From assembly GCA_050330995.1 (NCBI GenBank), contig JBHJHI010000058.1, positions 1 through 25,934 of the forward strand: DNA of 25,934 nucleotides, read 5' to 3'. Position numbers and translations under genes: made by a program. Below are positions 1-7,191 of the stretch, one piece after another (position 1 is the first letter of the stretch; each line of letters opens with the position of its first letter). Source of the stretch: Thermohalobaculum sp050330995 (GTDB taxonomy: Bacteria; Pseudomonadota; Alphaproteobacteria; Rhodobacterales; Rhodobacteraceae). A model generated the notes under the pieces. That model was given only the letters and a program-made list of their open reading frames with translations, was not told the DNA's origin and made no database searches.

Positions 1-1
1 G

Positions 2-1507
2 GGCGAGGGGGCCGGTGCGAAGACACCGCCCGATCTCCAGCCGACGCCGAAGAGCCCGCCGCGCACCCCCCGTCCGCCGGCCATGCCCGAGGCGGCGGCG
101 CGCCCGCGGCGCGGCGGTTCGGCCGCCGGCGTCTGGCTCGCGGCCCTCGTCGCGCTGCTGGTCGGCGCGATCGGCGCGCTCTGGGCCGCGCCGCACATCG
201 CCCCCCACGTCCCGAGTTCGGTCGCCGACGTGCTGATTTCGCGCGGCACCACCGCCGTCGCCGAGATCGATGCGCTCGAGCAGCGGGTGGTCGAGGCCGA
301 GGACCGGGTCGAGACGGCCGCGCAGGCGGTCGACGACCGGGCGTCGACGGAGGCGCTCGGGGCGCTCGAGGACCGCGTCTCGGACCTCGCCGGCCGCGTG
401 CGCGCCGAGGACGCGCCCGACAACGCCACCCTCGCCGACCGGCTCGCCTCGCTGGAGCAGCGCCTGGGCGAGATGGCCCGGGGCGGCGAGGAAAGCGGCG
501 CCGCCGCGGGCGAACGCCTCGACCAGCTCGCCCGGCGCCTCGACCAGCTCGAACAGGCCGACCCCGCGGTCTCGCCCGAAGCCTTCGCCGACGTGCAGGC
601 CCGCCTCGACGCGCTCGAAGGGGCGGCCCCGGAGGTGAGCCAGGAGGATCTCGCCGGCGTCGCCGAGCGCATCGCGGCCCTCGAGGGCGCCGAGCCCGAG
701 GTCGGGGCCGAGGAGCTGGATCAGCTGGCCGGGCGGCTTCGCGGGCTGGAGGACACGGCCCCGACGATGCGGAGCGAGATCGCCGCGCTCGCCGGCCGGA
801 TCGAGAGCATCGAAGGCGGCCCGGAGGCGGCCACGGCCGAGGACTTCGCGGCGCTCAACGAGCTGGTCCGCACGATGGAGCGGGATTTGGAGGACGCACG
901 CCGGCGCGTCGCCGAGGCCGAGGCCGCACGCGACGAGGCCGAGGCCCGCGCGGTCGAGCAGGAGCGCCTCGCGCGGCTGAACGCCGAGGCCAAGCGGCTC
1001 CGCCTCGCGATGAAGACCGGCACGCCCTTCGAGGACGCGCTCCGGGCGATCGCCGAGACGGCCGGCGAGGCTCCCCCCGAGCCGCTGCCGTCCAAGGCCG
1101 AGGCCGGCGTGCCGACCACCGAGGCGCTGTCGGGGCGCTTCCAGGTCGCCGCGCGCCAGGCGCTGCGCGCAGAGACCGGCGAGACGACCGAGGACGGCGG
1201 CCCGCTGGAGCAGCTCGGCGCCTGGCTCGGCCGACAGGTGACCGCGCGCCCGACCGGCGCGGTCGAGGGCGAGGGCACCGCAGCCCGGCTCGGGCGCATC
1301 CAGGCCGCCCTCGACCGCGGCGACGCCGGGCGCGCGCTCGAGGAGGCGGAGGGCCTCTCGCAAACGGCGAAGGGCGCGATCGAGGACTGGATCGCAGACC
1401 TGCGCGTGCGCGTCGCCGCGGGCCGCGCGCTCGACAGCTACCTCGCCGACATCGGCGCGGGATTGGGGGACGAGGGCGAGAGCCCGGACCAGGGCCGGCA
1501 GGGCTGA
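2..1507 (+). CDS. mic60: Mic60/mitofilin-like inner-membrane coiled-coil protein (5' partial)
   Basis: The reading frame is open to the window edge, so the true start lies upstream; an internal ATG at 83 gives 474 residues. Counting from that ATG, there is one membrane segment (about residues 16-36), preceded by a Pro/Ala-rich and basic cytoplasmic stretch. A long Glu/Arg/Ala-rich coiled coil follows (about 60-310), and then an alpha-helical tail (about 315-465) resembling the mitofilin C-terminal region. Alphaproteobacterial Mic60 is known to sit beside hemY in heme operons and to shape inner-membrane invaginations, and this order (mic60 then hemY, 15-base gap) matches. Residues 152-260 form five tandem repeats of about 22 residues. 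The family call rests on architecture and neighbourhood, not on a strict sequence motif. A generic uroporphyrinogen-synthase-linked membrane protein is the same family under an older name. Confidence 0.75.
   Translation, partial: GEGAGAKTPPDLQPTPKSPPRTPRPPAMPEAAARPRRGGSAAGVWLAALVALLVGAIGALWAAPHIAPHVPSSVADVLISRGTTAVAEIDALEQRVVEAEDRVETAAQAVDDRASTEALGALEDRVSDLAGRVRAEDAPDNATLADRLASLEQRLGEMARGGEESGAAAGERLDQLARRLDQLEQADPAVSPEAFADVQARLDALEGAAPEVSQEDLAGVAERIAALEGAEPEVGAEELDQLAGRLRGLEDTAPTMRSEIAALAGRIESIEGGPEAATAEDFAALNELVRTMERDLEDARRRVAEAEAARDEAEARAVEQERLARLNAEAKRLRLAMKTGTPFEDALRAIAETAGEAPPEPLPSKAEAGVPTTEALSGRFQVAARQALRAETGETTEDGGPLEQLGAWLGRQVTARPTGAVEGEGTAARLGRIQAALDRGDAGRALEEAEGLSQTAKGAIEDWIADLRVRVAAGRALDSYLADIGAGLGDEGESPDQGRQG
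536..862 (+). repeat. Five tandem 22-residue coiled-coil repeats inside the Mic60-like protein
   Basis: Residues 152-260 (numbered from the ATG at 83) split into five units of 22, 22, 22, 21 and 22 residues. Each begins with Arg, a hydrophobic residue and then a Leu-Glu or Ile-Glu pair (R-L/I-x-x-L/I-E), and continues through an acidic Pro-containing turn to a second short helix. A 22-residue period equals two hendecads and suits a long rod. The repeats are seen directly; the structural reading is inference. Confidence 0.7.
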
Positions 1508-1522
1508 GAACGGGAGAGCGGT

Positions 1523-3073
1523 ATGCTTAATTCGATCCTCAAGGTCGCGATCTTCATCGCCATCGCCGCGGCGCTGATCTTCGGCGCCCACTACCTGCTG
1601 ACCGCCCCCGAGGGCGACGGCGTGCTGATCACCTTCCGCGGCGACGAGGTGCAGGTGCGCCCGATCATCGCCGTGCTCGCGATCATCGCCGCCTACATCG
1701 CCGTCTATCTCCTCGTCCGGAGCGTCGGCTTCGCGCTCGGCCTGTTCAGCTTCATCGTCGGCGGCGATTCGAGCTTCAGGCGCTACTTCGAGCGCGGCGA
1801 GGAGCGTCGCGGCGCCGAGGCGCTCGCCCAGACCTTCCAGGCGATCGAGGCCGGCGACACCAAGCGCGCCAAGCAGAAGGCCAAGATCGCCGAATCGAAG
1901 CTCAAGCGTCCCGAGCTGTCGCGGCTGGCGAGCGCCAAGGCGGCGGAGCTGTCGGGCGACAAGGCGCGCGCCAAGAGCTACTACCGCGCCCTCGCCGACC
2001 ATTCCGAGACCGCGCTCGTCGGCGTGAAGGGGCTCTTGCGCCTCGCCGAGAGCGAGGGCGACCGCGAGACCGCGCTGGTACTCGCTAAGACCGCGGCCTC
2101 GCTCAAGACCGACGACCGCGAGACGTTGGAGAACCTCTACGTCCTGCAGAGCCACAAGTACGACTGGGAAGGCGCGCGCGAGACGCTCGGGGCGATGAAG
2201 CGCGCCAACCTGCTGACCGAGGCCGAGACCGCGCGGCGCGAGTCGATGCTGGCGCTCGCGCAGGCGGCCGAGAAGCAGGACGCCGGCCAGGAAGGCGAGG
2301 CGATGAAGCAGGCGGTCGACGCCGCCAAGATCGACCCGACCAACGTCGAGGCGCTGGAGAAGGCGACCGCCTACCTCGTCGACACCGGCGCGACCAAGCA
2401 GGCGGCCAAGCTCGTCCACGACGCCTGGCGCACCGAGCCGGGGCCGAAGATCGCCGCGATCCACGCCGGGCTCGAACCCGACGAGACGCCCGACAAGCGC
2501 CGCGATCGCTTCGAGTCGCTGTTCGAGGCCAACCCCGAGCACGCCCAGACCCGCTACACCCGCGCCGAGCTGGCGCTGGTCGAGCGCAAGTGGGACGAGG
2601 CCCGCGCGGAGCTGCGCAAGCTCGGCGAGACCGAGCCGTCGGCGCGCTACTGCGCGATCCGCGCCGCGATCGCGCGCGGCGAGGGCCGCCCCGAGAGCGA
2701 GGTGCGCACCTGGCTCGTGCGCGGCATCGGCGCGCCGGGCTCGGCCGAGGGCATGATCACCGACGCGACGCTGATGCCGCTCCTGGTGGGCTCCGAGACG
2801 GAGCCGGACGCCAACACCGCCGACGTGCCGCGCATCGAGGCCAAGCCCGACGAGACGCCCCGCGGCGAGGCGGCCGAGGACGGCGCCGAGGCCGCGCGCG
2901 AGAAGGCGCAGACCTCGCCGATCCCGGCCGGGCGGGAGGCCGAGCCCTCCGGAGCGGAGCCGAAGCCCGAAGGCGCGGCCGACGCCCCCGGGACGGACGC
3001 GGAGGCGACCGACGCGCCGAGCGAGGACCGCAAGGGCGACGGGAAGACGAGCCGCCGCGCCTCGGCGGGCTAG
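1523..3073 (+). CDS. hemY: HemY-N domain / TPR inner-membrane protein of the heme operon
   Basis: This 516-residue protein has two N-terminal membrane segments (about 8-26 and 48-78) separated by a short loop, the layout of the HemY N-terminal family. Helical TPR-like repeats follow from about residue 100 to 410 (alternating Ala/Leu-rich helices with Ala-Lys-x-Tyr-Tyr-type positions). It is not the Bacillus-type HemY oxidase; this family is a membrane-anchored TPR protein tied genetically to late heme synthesis, and its biochemical role is unsettled. It starts 15 bases after the mic60-like gene with a GGGAGAG ribosome site just upstream. The last 90 or so residues (from about 427) are an acidic, Pro/Ala/Glu-rich low-complexity tail that ends in a basic patch. 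Such a tail varies among relatives and is probably disordered. Confidence 0.85.
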   Translation: MLNSILKVAIFIAIAAALIFGAHYLLTAPEGDGVLITFRGDEVQVRPIIAVLAIIAAYIAVYLLVRSVGFALGLFSFIVGGDSSFRRYFERGEERRGAEALAQTFQAIEAGDTKRAKQKAKIAESKLKRPELSRLASAKAAELSGDKARAKSYYRALADHSETALVGVKGLLRLAESEGDRETALVLAKTAASLKTDDRETLENLYVLQSHKYDWEGARETLGAMKRANLLTEAETARRESMLALAQAAEKQDAGQEGEAMKQAVDAAKIDPTNVEALEKATAYLVDTGATKQAAKLVHDAWRTEPGPKIAAIHAGLEPDETPDKRRDRFESLFEANPEHAQTRYTRAELALVERKWDEARAELRKLGETEPSARYCAIRAAIARGEGRPESEVRTWLVRGIGAPGSAEGMITDATLMPLLVGSETEPDANTADVPRIEAKPDETPRGEAAEDGAEAAREKAQTSPIPAGREAEPSGAEPKPEGAADAPGTDAEATDAPSEDRKGDGKTSRRASAG

Positions 3074-3305
3074 GCGCGCGTCCCGTCCGACGGAACGCGC
3101 GGGACACCGCGAAAGCGTACGAGAACGGGAAGCCGGCGCGCGGGACCCGATCCGATCGGGTCCGACAGCGCGCCGAACGGCAACGCCCGCGTGCAAGACG
3201 ACGAGGCCGGCGTGATTTCTTGCGCCGGCTTCTTTATGCAGCGCAACATGACCCGCCCCGGCCGGCCGACGCGTGGTCGGCCGTGCCGCTAGAGGAGCCC
3301 AAACG
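3074..3305. other. Intergenic region between hemY and ugd with three hairpins
   Basis: This 232-base gap holds no convincing gene. It contains a perfect inverted repeat at 3143-3163 (8-bp stem, 5-base loop), a terminator-like hairpin at 3203-3232, and a third perfect hairpin at 3263-3283 (8-bp stem CGGCCGAC, 5-base loop) only 7 bases ahead of the ugd ribosome site. I see no clear sigma-70 promoter; the ugd promoter must lie within or overlap the terminator zone. Confidence 0.6.
3203..3235 (+). terminator. Rho-independent terminator after hemY
   Basis: A 10-bp stem (3203-3212 pairs with 3223-3232, including one G-U pair) closes a 10-base loop and is followed by CTTTAT. The U-tract is short, but the site lies between two co-directional operons, so termination of the heme operon is likely. 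Confidence 0.6.
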
Positions 3306-4616
3306 ATGCGCATCGCCATGATCGGCGCAGGCTACGTCGGCCTTGTCTCCGGCGCCTGCTTCTCCGACTTCGGCCACCACGTGGTCTGCGTCGACCGCGA
3401 CGCCGCCAAGATCGACGCGCTCGAGGCCGGGCGCGTGCCGATCTACGAGCCCGGCCTCGAACAGCTGATCGCGCGCAACGTCTCGGCCGGGCGGCTCGGC
3501 TTCTCCACCAAGCTCGCGCCCGCGCTGGAGGGCGCCGACGCGGTGTTCATCGCGGTGGGAACGCCGACGCGGCGCGGCGACGGCCATGCCGATCTGCAGT
3601 ACGTCTTCGCCGCCGCCGAGGAGGTGGCGCGCCATCTCGACCACTACGCGGTGATCGTGACCAAATCGACCGTGCCGGTCGGCACCAACGCCGAGGTCGC
3701 GCGCCGGGTGAAGGCGGCCAATCCCGATCTCGACTTCGACGTCGCCTCCAACCCGGAGTTTCTGCGCGAGGGCGCGGCGATCGAGGACTTCATGCGCCCC
3801 GACCGCGTCGTGGTCGGCGTCGAGCCCGGCGCGAGCCGCGCCGAGGAGGTCATGAAGGACATCTATCGCCCGCTCTACCTGCGCGAGACGCCGATCGTCA
3901 CCACCTCGCTCGAGAGCGCCGAGATCATCAAGTACGCGGCGAACGCCTTCCTCGCGACCAAGATCACTTTCATCAACGAGATCGCCGATCTGTGCGAGAA
4001 GACCGGCGCCGACGTGCAGCACGTGGCCAAGGGGATCGGCCTCGACGGGCGGATCGGGCCGAAGTTCCTGCACCCCGGCCCCGGCTACGGCGGCTCGTGC
4101 TTCCCGAAGGACACCTCCGCGCTCGCGCGCTCTGGGCAGGAATACGCCTCGCCGATGCGCATCGTCGAGACGGTGATCAACGTCAACGACGCGCGCAAGC
4201 GCGCGATGGTGACCAAGATCGCCGACGCGCTCGACGACCGCATCGCCGGCCGCACGATCGCGGTGCTCGGCGTCACCTTCAAGCCCAACACCGACGACAT
4301 GCGCGACAGCCCCTCGCTGACGGTGGTCCCCGCCTTGGTCGGCGGCGGGGCGACCGTGCGGGTGATCGACCCCCAGGGGCGCAAGGAAGGCGAGCACCTG
4401 CTCCACAACGTCGAGTGGCACGACGACCCCTATGCCGCCGCCGAAGGCGCGGACGCGATCGTCATCCTGACCGAGTGGAACGAGTTCCGCGCGCTCGACC
4501 TGAAGCGTCTCGCGGGCGCGATGGCCGAGGCGCGGATGATCGATCTGCGCAACGTCTACCAGCCCGAGGACGCGCGCGAGGCCGGTTTCGCCTACGTCTC
4601 GGTCGGGCGGCCCTGA
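3306..4616 (+). CDS. ugd: UDP-glucose 6-dehydrogenase (UDP-GlcA synthesis)
   Basis: This 436-residue cytoplasmic enzyme oxidises UDP-glucose to UDP-glucuronate with two NAD+. The Rossmann motif GAGYVG is at residues 7-12, NPEFLREG at 149-156, the helix EIIKYAANAFLATK at 206-219, and the catalytic cysteine is C265 in GYGGSCFPKD. The C-terminal UDP-binding domain carries GVTFKPNTDDMRDSP. Length and motifs are full and intact. An in-frame start 33 bases upstream exists, but the ATG at 3306 has an AGAGGAG ribosome site 8 bases before it and begins right at the Rossmann strand. Only one base separates its stop from the next gene, an epimerase using its product. In Sinorhizobium meliloti the same pair is rkpK-lpsL, needed for capsule and lipopolysaccharide. 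Confidence 0.95.
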   Translation: MRIAMIGAGYVGLVSGACFSDFGHHVVCVDRDAAKIDALEAGRVPIYEPGLEQLIARNVSAGRLGFSTKLAPALEGADAVFIAVGTPTRRGDGHADLQYVFAAAEEVARHLDHYAVIVTKSTVPVGTNAEVARRVKAANPDLDFDVASNPEFLREGAAIEDFMRPDRVVVGVEPGASRAEEVMKDIYRPLYLRETPIVTTSLESAEIIKYAANAFLATKITFINEIADLCEKTGADVQHVAKGIGLDGRIGPKFLHPGPGYGGSCFPKDTSALARSGQEYASPMRIVETVINVNDARKRAMVTKIADALDDRIAGRTIAVLGVTFKPNTDDMRDSPSLTVVPALVGGGATVRVIDPQGRKEGEHLLHNVEWHDDPYAAAEGADAIVILTEWNEFRALDLKRLAGAMAEARMIDLRNVYQPEDAREAGFAYVSVGRP

Positions 4617-4617
4617 G

Positions 4618-5646
4618 ATGGCGCAGGCGAGCGACGAAGGCGCCGTCCTCCTCACCGGCGCGGCCGGCTTCGTCGGCGCGGCCCTCGCCGAGCGGCTCCT
4701 CGACGAGGGCCGCGCCGTCCTCGGCGTCGACAACCTCTCCCCCTACTACGACGTCCGGCTGAAGGAAGCCCGGCTCGCGCGTCTCGACGGGCGCGCGGGC
4801 TTTCGCTTCGAGCGCCTCGACCTGGCCTCCCGCGAGGCCACCGCGGCGCTGTTCGCGCGCGAGCGCCCGGCCCTCGTGGTCCACCTCGCCGCGCAGGCCG
4901 GCGTACGCCACGGGCTCGAGGCGCCGCACGACTACGCCGACGCCAATCTCTCGGGCTTCCTGACCGTGCTCGAGGGCTGTCGCCATGCCGGCACGCGCCA
5001 CCTGCTCTACGCCTCGTCGTCCTCGGTCTACGGCGGCAACGCCAAGTTGCCGTTCTCGACCGGCGACAGCGTCGACCATCCGGTCAGCCTGTACGCGGCG
5101 ACCAAGAAGGCGAACGAGCTGATGGCGCACGCCTACGCGCACCTGTTCGGCCTGCCGACCACCGGCCTCAGGTTCTTCACCGTCTACGGCCCCCGCGGCC
5201 GGCCGGACATGGCCTACTGGAAGTTCACCGAGCGGCTGTTCGCCGGGCGCGAGATTGAGATCTACAACCACGGGCGGATGCGCCGCGACTTCACCTACAT
5301 CGACGACGTGGTCACGGCGGTGGCGCGGCTGATCGACCGTCCGCCCGAACCCGATCCGACCTTCGACCGCGCCGCGCCGGACCCGGCGTCGAGCTGGGCC
5401 CCGGCGCGGGTCTACAACATCGGCAACAGCGCGCCCGAGGACCTGATGCGCTTCGTCCGGGTGCTGGAGGAGGCGACGGGGCGCGAGGCGCGGGTCGCCT
5501 ACCGCGACATGCAGCTCGGCGACGTGGAGGAGACGAGCGCCGACACGACGGCGCTCGAACGGGCGGTGGGCTTTCGCCCCTCGACGTCGATCGAGGAGGG
5601 GCTCGGCCGCTTCGTCGCCTGGTACCGCGACTACCACGGCCTCTGA
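4618..5646 (+). CDS. lpsL: NAD-dependent epimerase, UDP-glucuronate 4-epimerase type
   Basis: This 342-residue extended short-chain dehydrogenase/reductase has GAAGFVG at 14-20 (NAD binding), a Ser cluster at 133-136, and the catalytic Y159-xxx-K163. The blocks VDNLSPYYDVRLKEARL, RFFTVYGPRGRPDMA and RRDFTYIDDVV are typical of UDP-glucuronate 4-epimerases (LpsL/CapI type), which make UDP-galacturonate. It follows ugd as TGA-G-ATG with a weak ribosome site, so translation is probably coupled. It would feed galacturonate-containing lipopolysaccharide or capsule. The substrate is inferred from these blocks and the ugd neighbour. UDP-glucose 4-epimerase is less likely because GalE lacks the YYD-x-LKxxRL region. 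Confidence 0.88.
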   Translation: MAQASDEGAVLLTGAAGFVGAALAERLLDEGRAVLGVDNLSPYYDVRLKEARLARLDGRAGFRFERLDLASREATAALFARERPALVVHLAAQAGVRHGLEAPHDYADANLSGFLTVLEGCRHAGTRHLLYASSSSVYGGNAKLPFSTGDSVDHPVSLYAATKKANELMAHAYAHLFGLPTTGLRFFTVYGPRGRPDMAYWKFTERLFAGREIEIYNHGRMRRDFTYIDDVVTAVARLIDRPPEPDPTFDRAAPDPASSWAPARVYNIGNSAPEDLMRFVRVLEEATGREARVAYRDMQLGDVEETSADTTALERAVGFRPSTSIEEGLGRFVAWYRDYHGL

Positions 5647-5677
5647 GGGCCGCGCCCGGCTCGGCGGGGCGCGGCCC
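5647..5677. terminator. Strong GC hairpin between convergent genes
   Basis: A perfect 11-bp stem (5647-5657 with 5667-5677) closes a 9-base loop and begins directly after the epimerase stop codon. There is no U-tract on either strand. Its place between convergent genes suggests a bidirectional transcription stop or mRNA 3' stabiliser. Confidence 0.5.
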
Positions 5678-5718
5678 CTCGGCACAGGACCCCCTGATCG
5701 AGGCCCGTCGGCGGCCGA

Positions 5719-6213
5719 TCAGACCGCTTGGAGGTTCTTCGACCGCTCGGCGAGACGGGACATGTACGCCTCCTGGGCGTAGATGTCGCTCACCATTCCG
5801 TCGAGCTTGCGCGCGTGGTCCTGCAGACCCAGCGCCTCGGCATAGGCCTTGGCCGTGCCGAAGCCCGCGATGCCGTAGTGGCTCATGCGGTGATACTGCG
5901 AGATGATCGAGACGTCCTTGACCGCGGCGGGCATGTCGGCGTCGACCGCGTGCTTGTGCGCCTCGGTCACCAGACCTTCCATGCCCTTGCAGTGCTCCTT
6001 CTCGACGTTGCCGCCGGCCTCGGAGATCAGGGTCTTGATCGTGTCGGTGTGGTCTTGGATGCCCTTGGCCGACTTCTCGAGCTGGCTCTTCAGCTCGCTG
6101 TCCGAGGCCGTCTCGGCCATCTTCACGACGGTCTTGCGCATCTGGTCGTTGGCCGACCAGAGATCGCCCATCTCCTCGAGATAGAGTTCCTTGAGATTCT
6201 TCGGATCGCTCAT
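5719..6213 (-). CDS. DUF892 (YciE/YciF-type) ferritin-like protein
   Basis: This 164-residue protein is all-helical with no membrane segment. It matches the DUF892 pattern: an N-terminal LKELYLEEMGDLW helix, an EKSAKGIQDHTDTIKTLISEAG helix, the conserved HCKGMEGLVTEA segment near the middle, and a C-terminal helix starting SQYHRMSHYGIAGFGTAKAYAEALG. DUF892 proteins fold as ferritin-like four-helix bundles with acidic and histidine metal ligands and are usually stress induced; no single enzyme activity is established. The ATG has an AAGGAG site 7 bases upstream. It lies 77 bases after the DJ-1/PfpI gene on the same strand, so the two are likely co-transcribed. Its GC content looks a little lower than its neighbours, mostly because it is rich in Lys, Met and Ile. 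Confidence 0.85.
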   Translation of the reverse strand: MSDPKNLKELYLEEMGDLWSANDQMRKTVVKMAETASDSELKSQLEKSAKGIQDHTDTIKTLISEAGGNVEKEHCKGMEGLVTEAHKHAVDADMPAAVKDVSIISQYHRMSHYGIAGFGTAKAYAEALGLQDHARKLDGMVSDIYAQEAYMSRLAERSKNLQAV

Positions 6214-6290
6214 GTCGTGCTCCTTGGGGGTCGAGCGGCAGGGAGGACGGCGACGGGGGAGGCCGCCGCCGCCCGGCTCGAAGGCGCGGC

Positions 6291-6857
6291 TCAGGCCGCG
6301 ACCGGCCGGCGGTCGTGGCGGCCTTCGAGGATCTCCTCGGCGATCTTGGCGCAGAAGGCGTCGAGATCGCCCGGATTGCGGCTGGTGACGATGCCGGCGT
6401 CGGCGACAACGGTCTCGTCGACCACGCTCGCGCCGGCGTTCCTCAGATCGGTGCGGATCGAGCGGTAGCAGGTGGCGGTGCGCCCCTTCACGATCCCCGC
6501 CTCGATCAGCAGCCAGGGTGCGTGGCAGATCGCGCCGATCGTCTTGCCGAGGTCGTGGAACGACTGGATGAGCCGGATCGCGCGGGGCTCGACGCGCAGC
6601 AGGTCGGGGTTGATCTGCCCGCCCGGCAGCACGAGGGCGTCGAAATCCTCGGCGCGGGCCTCGTCGAGGCCCATCGTCGCCTCGACGTCGTCGCCCCAGT
6701 CGGTCTCGTCCCAGCCGCGAATGCTGCCCTTCTCCGGCGCGATCACCGTGACCTCGGCGCCGGCTTCGGCGAACTGGCGCTTGGGCTCGGTCAACTCGGC
6801 CTGCTCGAAGCCCTTGGTCGAGAGAATCGCGATCTTCTTGCCCGCGAGGTTCTGCAT
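6291..6857 (-). CDS. DJ-1/PfpI family (class I glutamine amidotransferase-like) protein
   Basis: This 188-residue protein has an N-terminal KKIAILSTKGFEQAELTEPKRQFAEAGAEVTVIAP, the usual PfpI opening with the conserved Glu. It has DALVLPGGQINPD and the nucleophile elbow GAICHAPWLL with the catalytic Cys. Family members are stress-response deglycase/protease-like or chaperone-like enzymes; the exact activity here is not certain. The frame stays open a further 351 bases upstream, but the ATG at 6857 opens the conserved first strand and has AAGGGGA 8 bases before it, so I use it. Downstream on the same strand is the DUF892 gene. A possible general-stress promoter lies at 6966-6990. Confidence 0.88.
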   Translation of the reverse strand: MQNLAGKKIAILSTKGFEQAELTEPKRQFAEAGAEVTVIAPEKGSIRGWDETDWGDDVEATMGLDEARAEDFDALVLPGGQINPDLLRVEPRAIRLIQSFHDLGKTIGAICHAPWLLIEAGIVKGRTATCYRSIRTDLRNAGASVVDETVVADAGIVTSRNPGDLDAFCAKIAEEILEGRHDRRPVAA

Positions 6858-7191
6858 GGGTATCGTCCCCTTCGACTGCGCGGCATCAGCATCGGGGCGG
6901 CGGCCCTTCGCCGCCGTGCTGTGCCGTTGTGATCCGTGGTGGCGCATCGGCCACACGGCGGAGATAACGAGCGGCACGCGCCCGGGTTGCGTCCTCGGCC
7001 GCGCCGTATCCCTATGCCGTGGCGTGAGCCCGCGCCCGGCGCCCTCGCCCCCAGCGCTCGCAGCGTCCACGATCCCCGTGCCGCGTCGAAGCGACCGGTC
7101 GTCATCGGCTTCGGGCGTTGACACCCGCCTTCCGCGTCCCCATCCCCTGCGACGACCCGTCCCGACCTCCACCGACCCGCGAGGAGCCGCC
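6858..7191. other. Divergent promoter region between the PfpI and PLD genes
   Basis: This 334-base region has no convincing gene. It holds a candidate EcfG-type promoter on the minus strand (6966-6990), a hairpin in the probable PfpI leader at 6896-6915 (stem GGCGGCG with CGCCGCC, 6-base loop), and on the plus strand a perfect TTGACA hexamer at 7118-7123. That hexamer is followed 17 bases later only by CATCCC, a poor -10 element. GAGGAG at 7181-7186 is the PLD ribosome site. Confidence 0.55.
6966..6990 (-). promoter_or_regulatory. Candidate EcfG-type general stress promoter for PfpI-DUF892
   Basis: Read on the minus strand, GCAAC is followed by exactly 16 bases and then CGTT. The alphaproteobacterial EcfG consensus is GGAAC, 16-17 bases, CGTT, so there is one mismatch. 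It would give a leader of about 100 bases to the ATG at 6857. Both downstream genes are of stress-response type. Short motif, so chance cannot be excluded. Confidence 0.35.

Noticed and set aside
3092..3120. EcfG-like GGAAC upstream of ugd
   Set aside because: The following GCGT/CGTA at 18-19 bases does not match CGTT at the right distance.
3234..4733. 499-residue open frame antisense to ugd
   Set aside because: It is the mirror of a well-conserved gene; its product is Asp/Val/Arg/Gly-rich with no known motif, as expected for antisense frames in very GC-rich DNA.
7118..7146. TTGACA as a PLD promoter
   Set aside because: The -35 match is perfect but the sequence at 17-18 bases (CATCCC/ATCCCC) is a poor -10, so I do not list it as a promoter.
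6472..7191. 240-codon upstream extension of the PLD frame
   Set aside because: It overlaps the opposite-strand PfpI gene and has no PLD-family features; GTG at 7192 has GAGGAG 5 bases before it.
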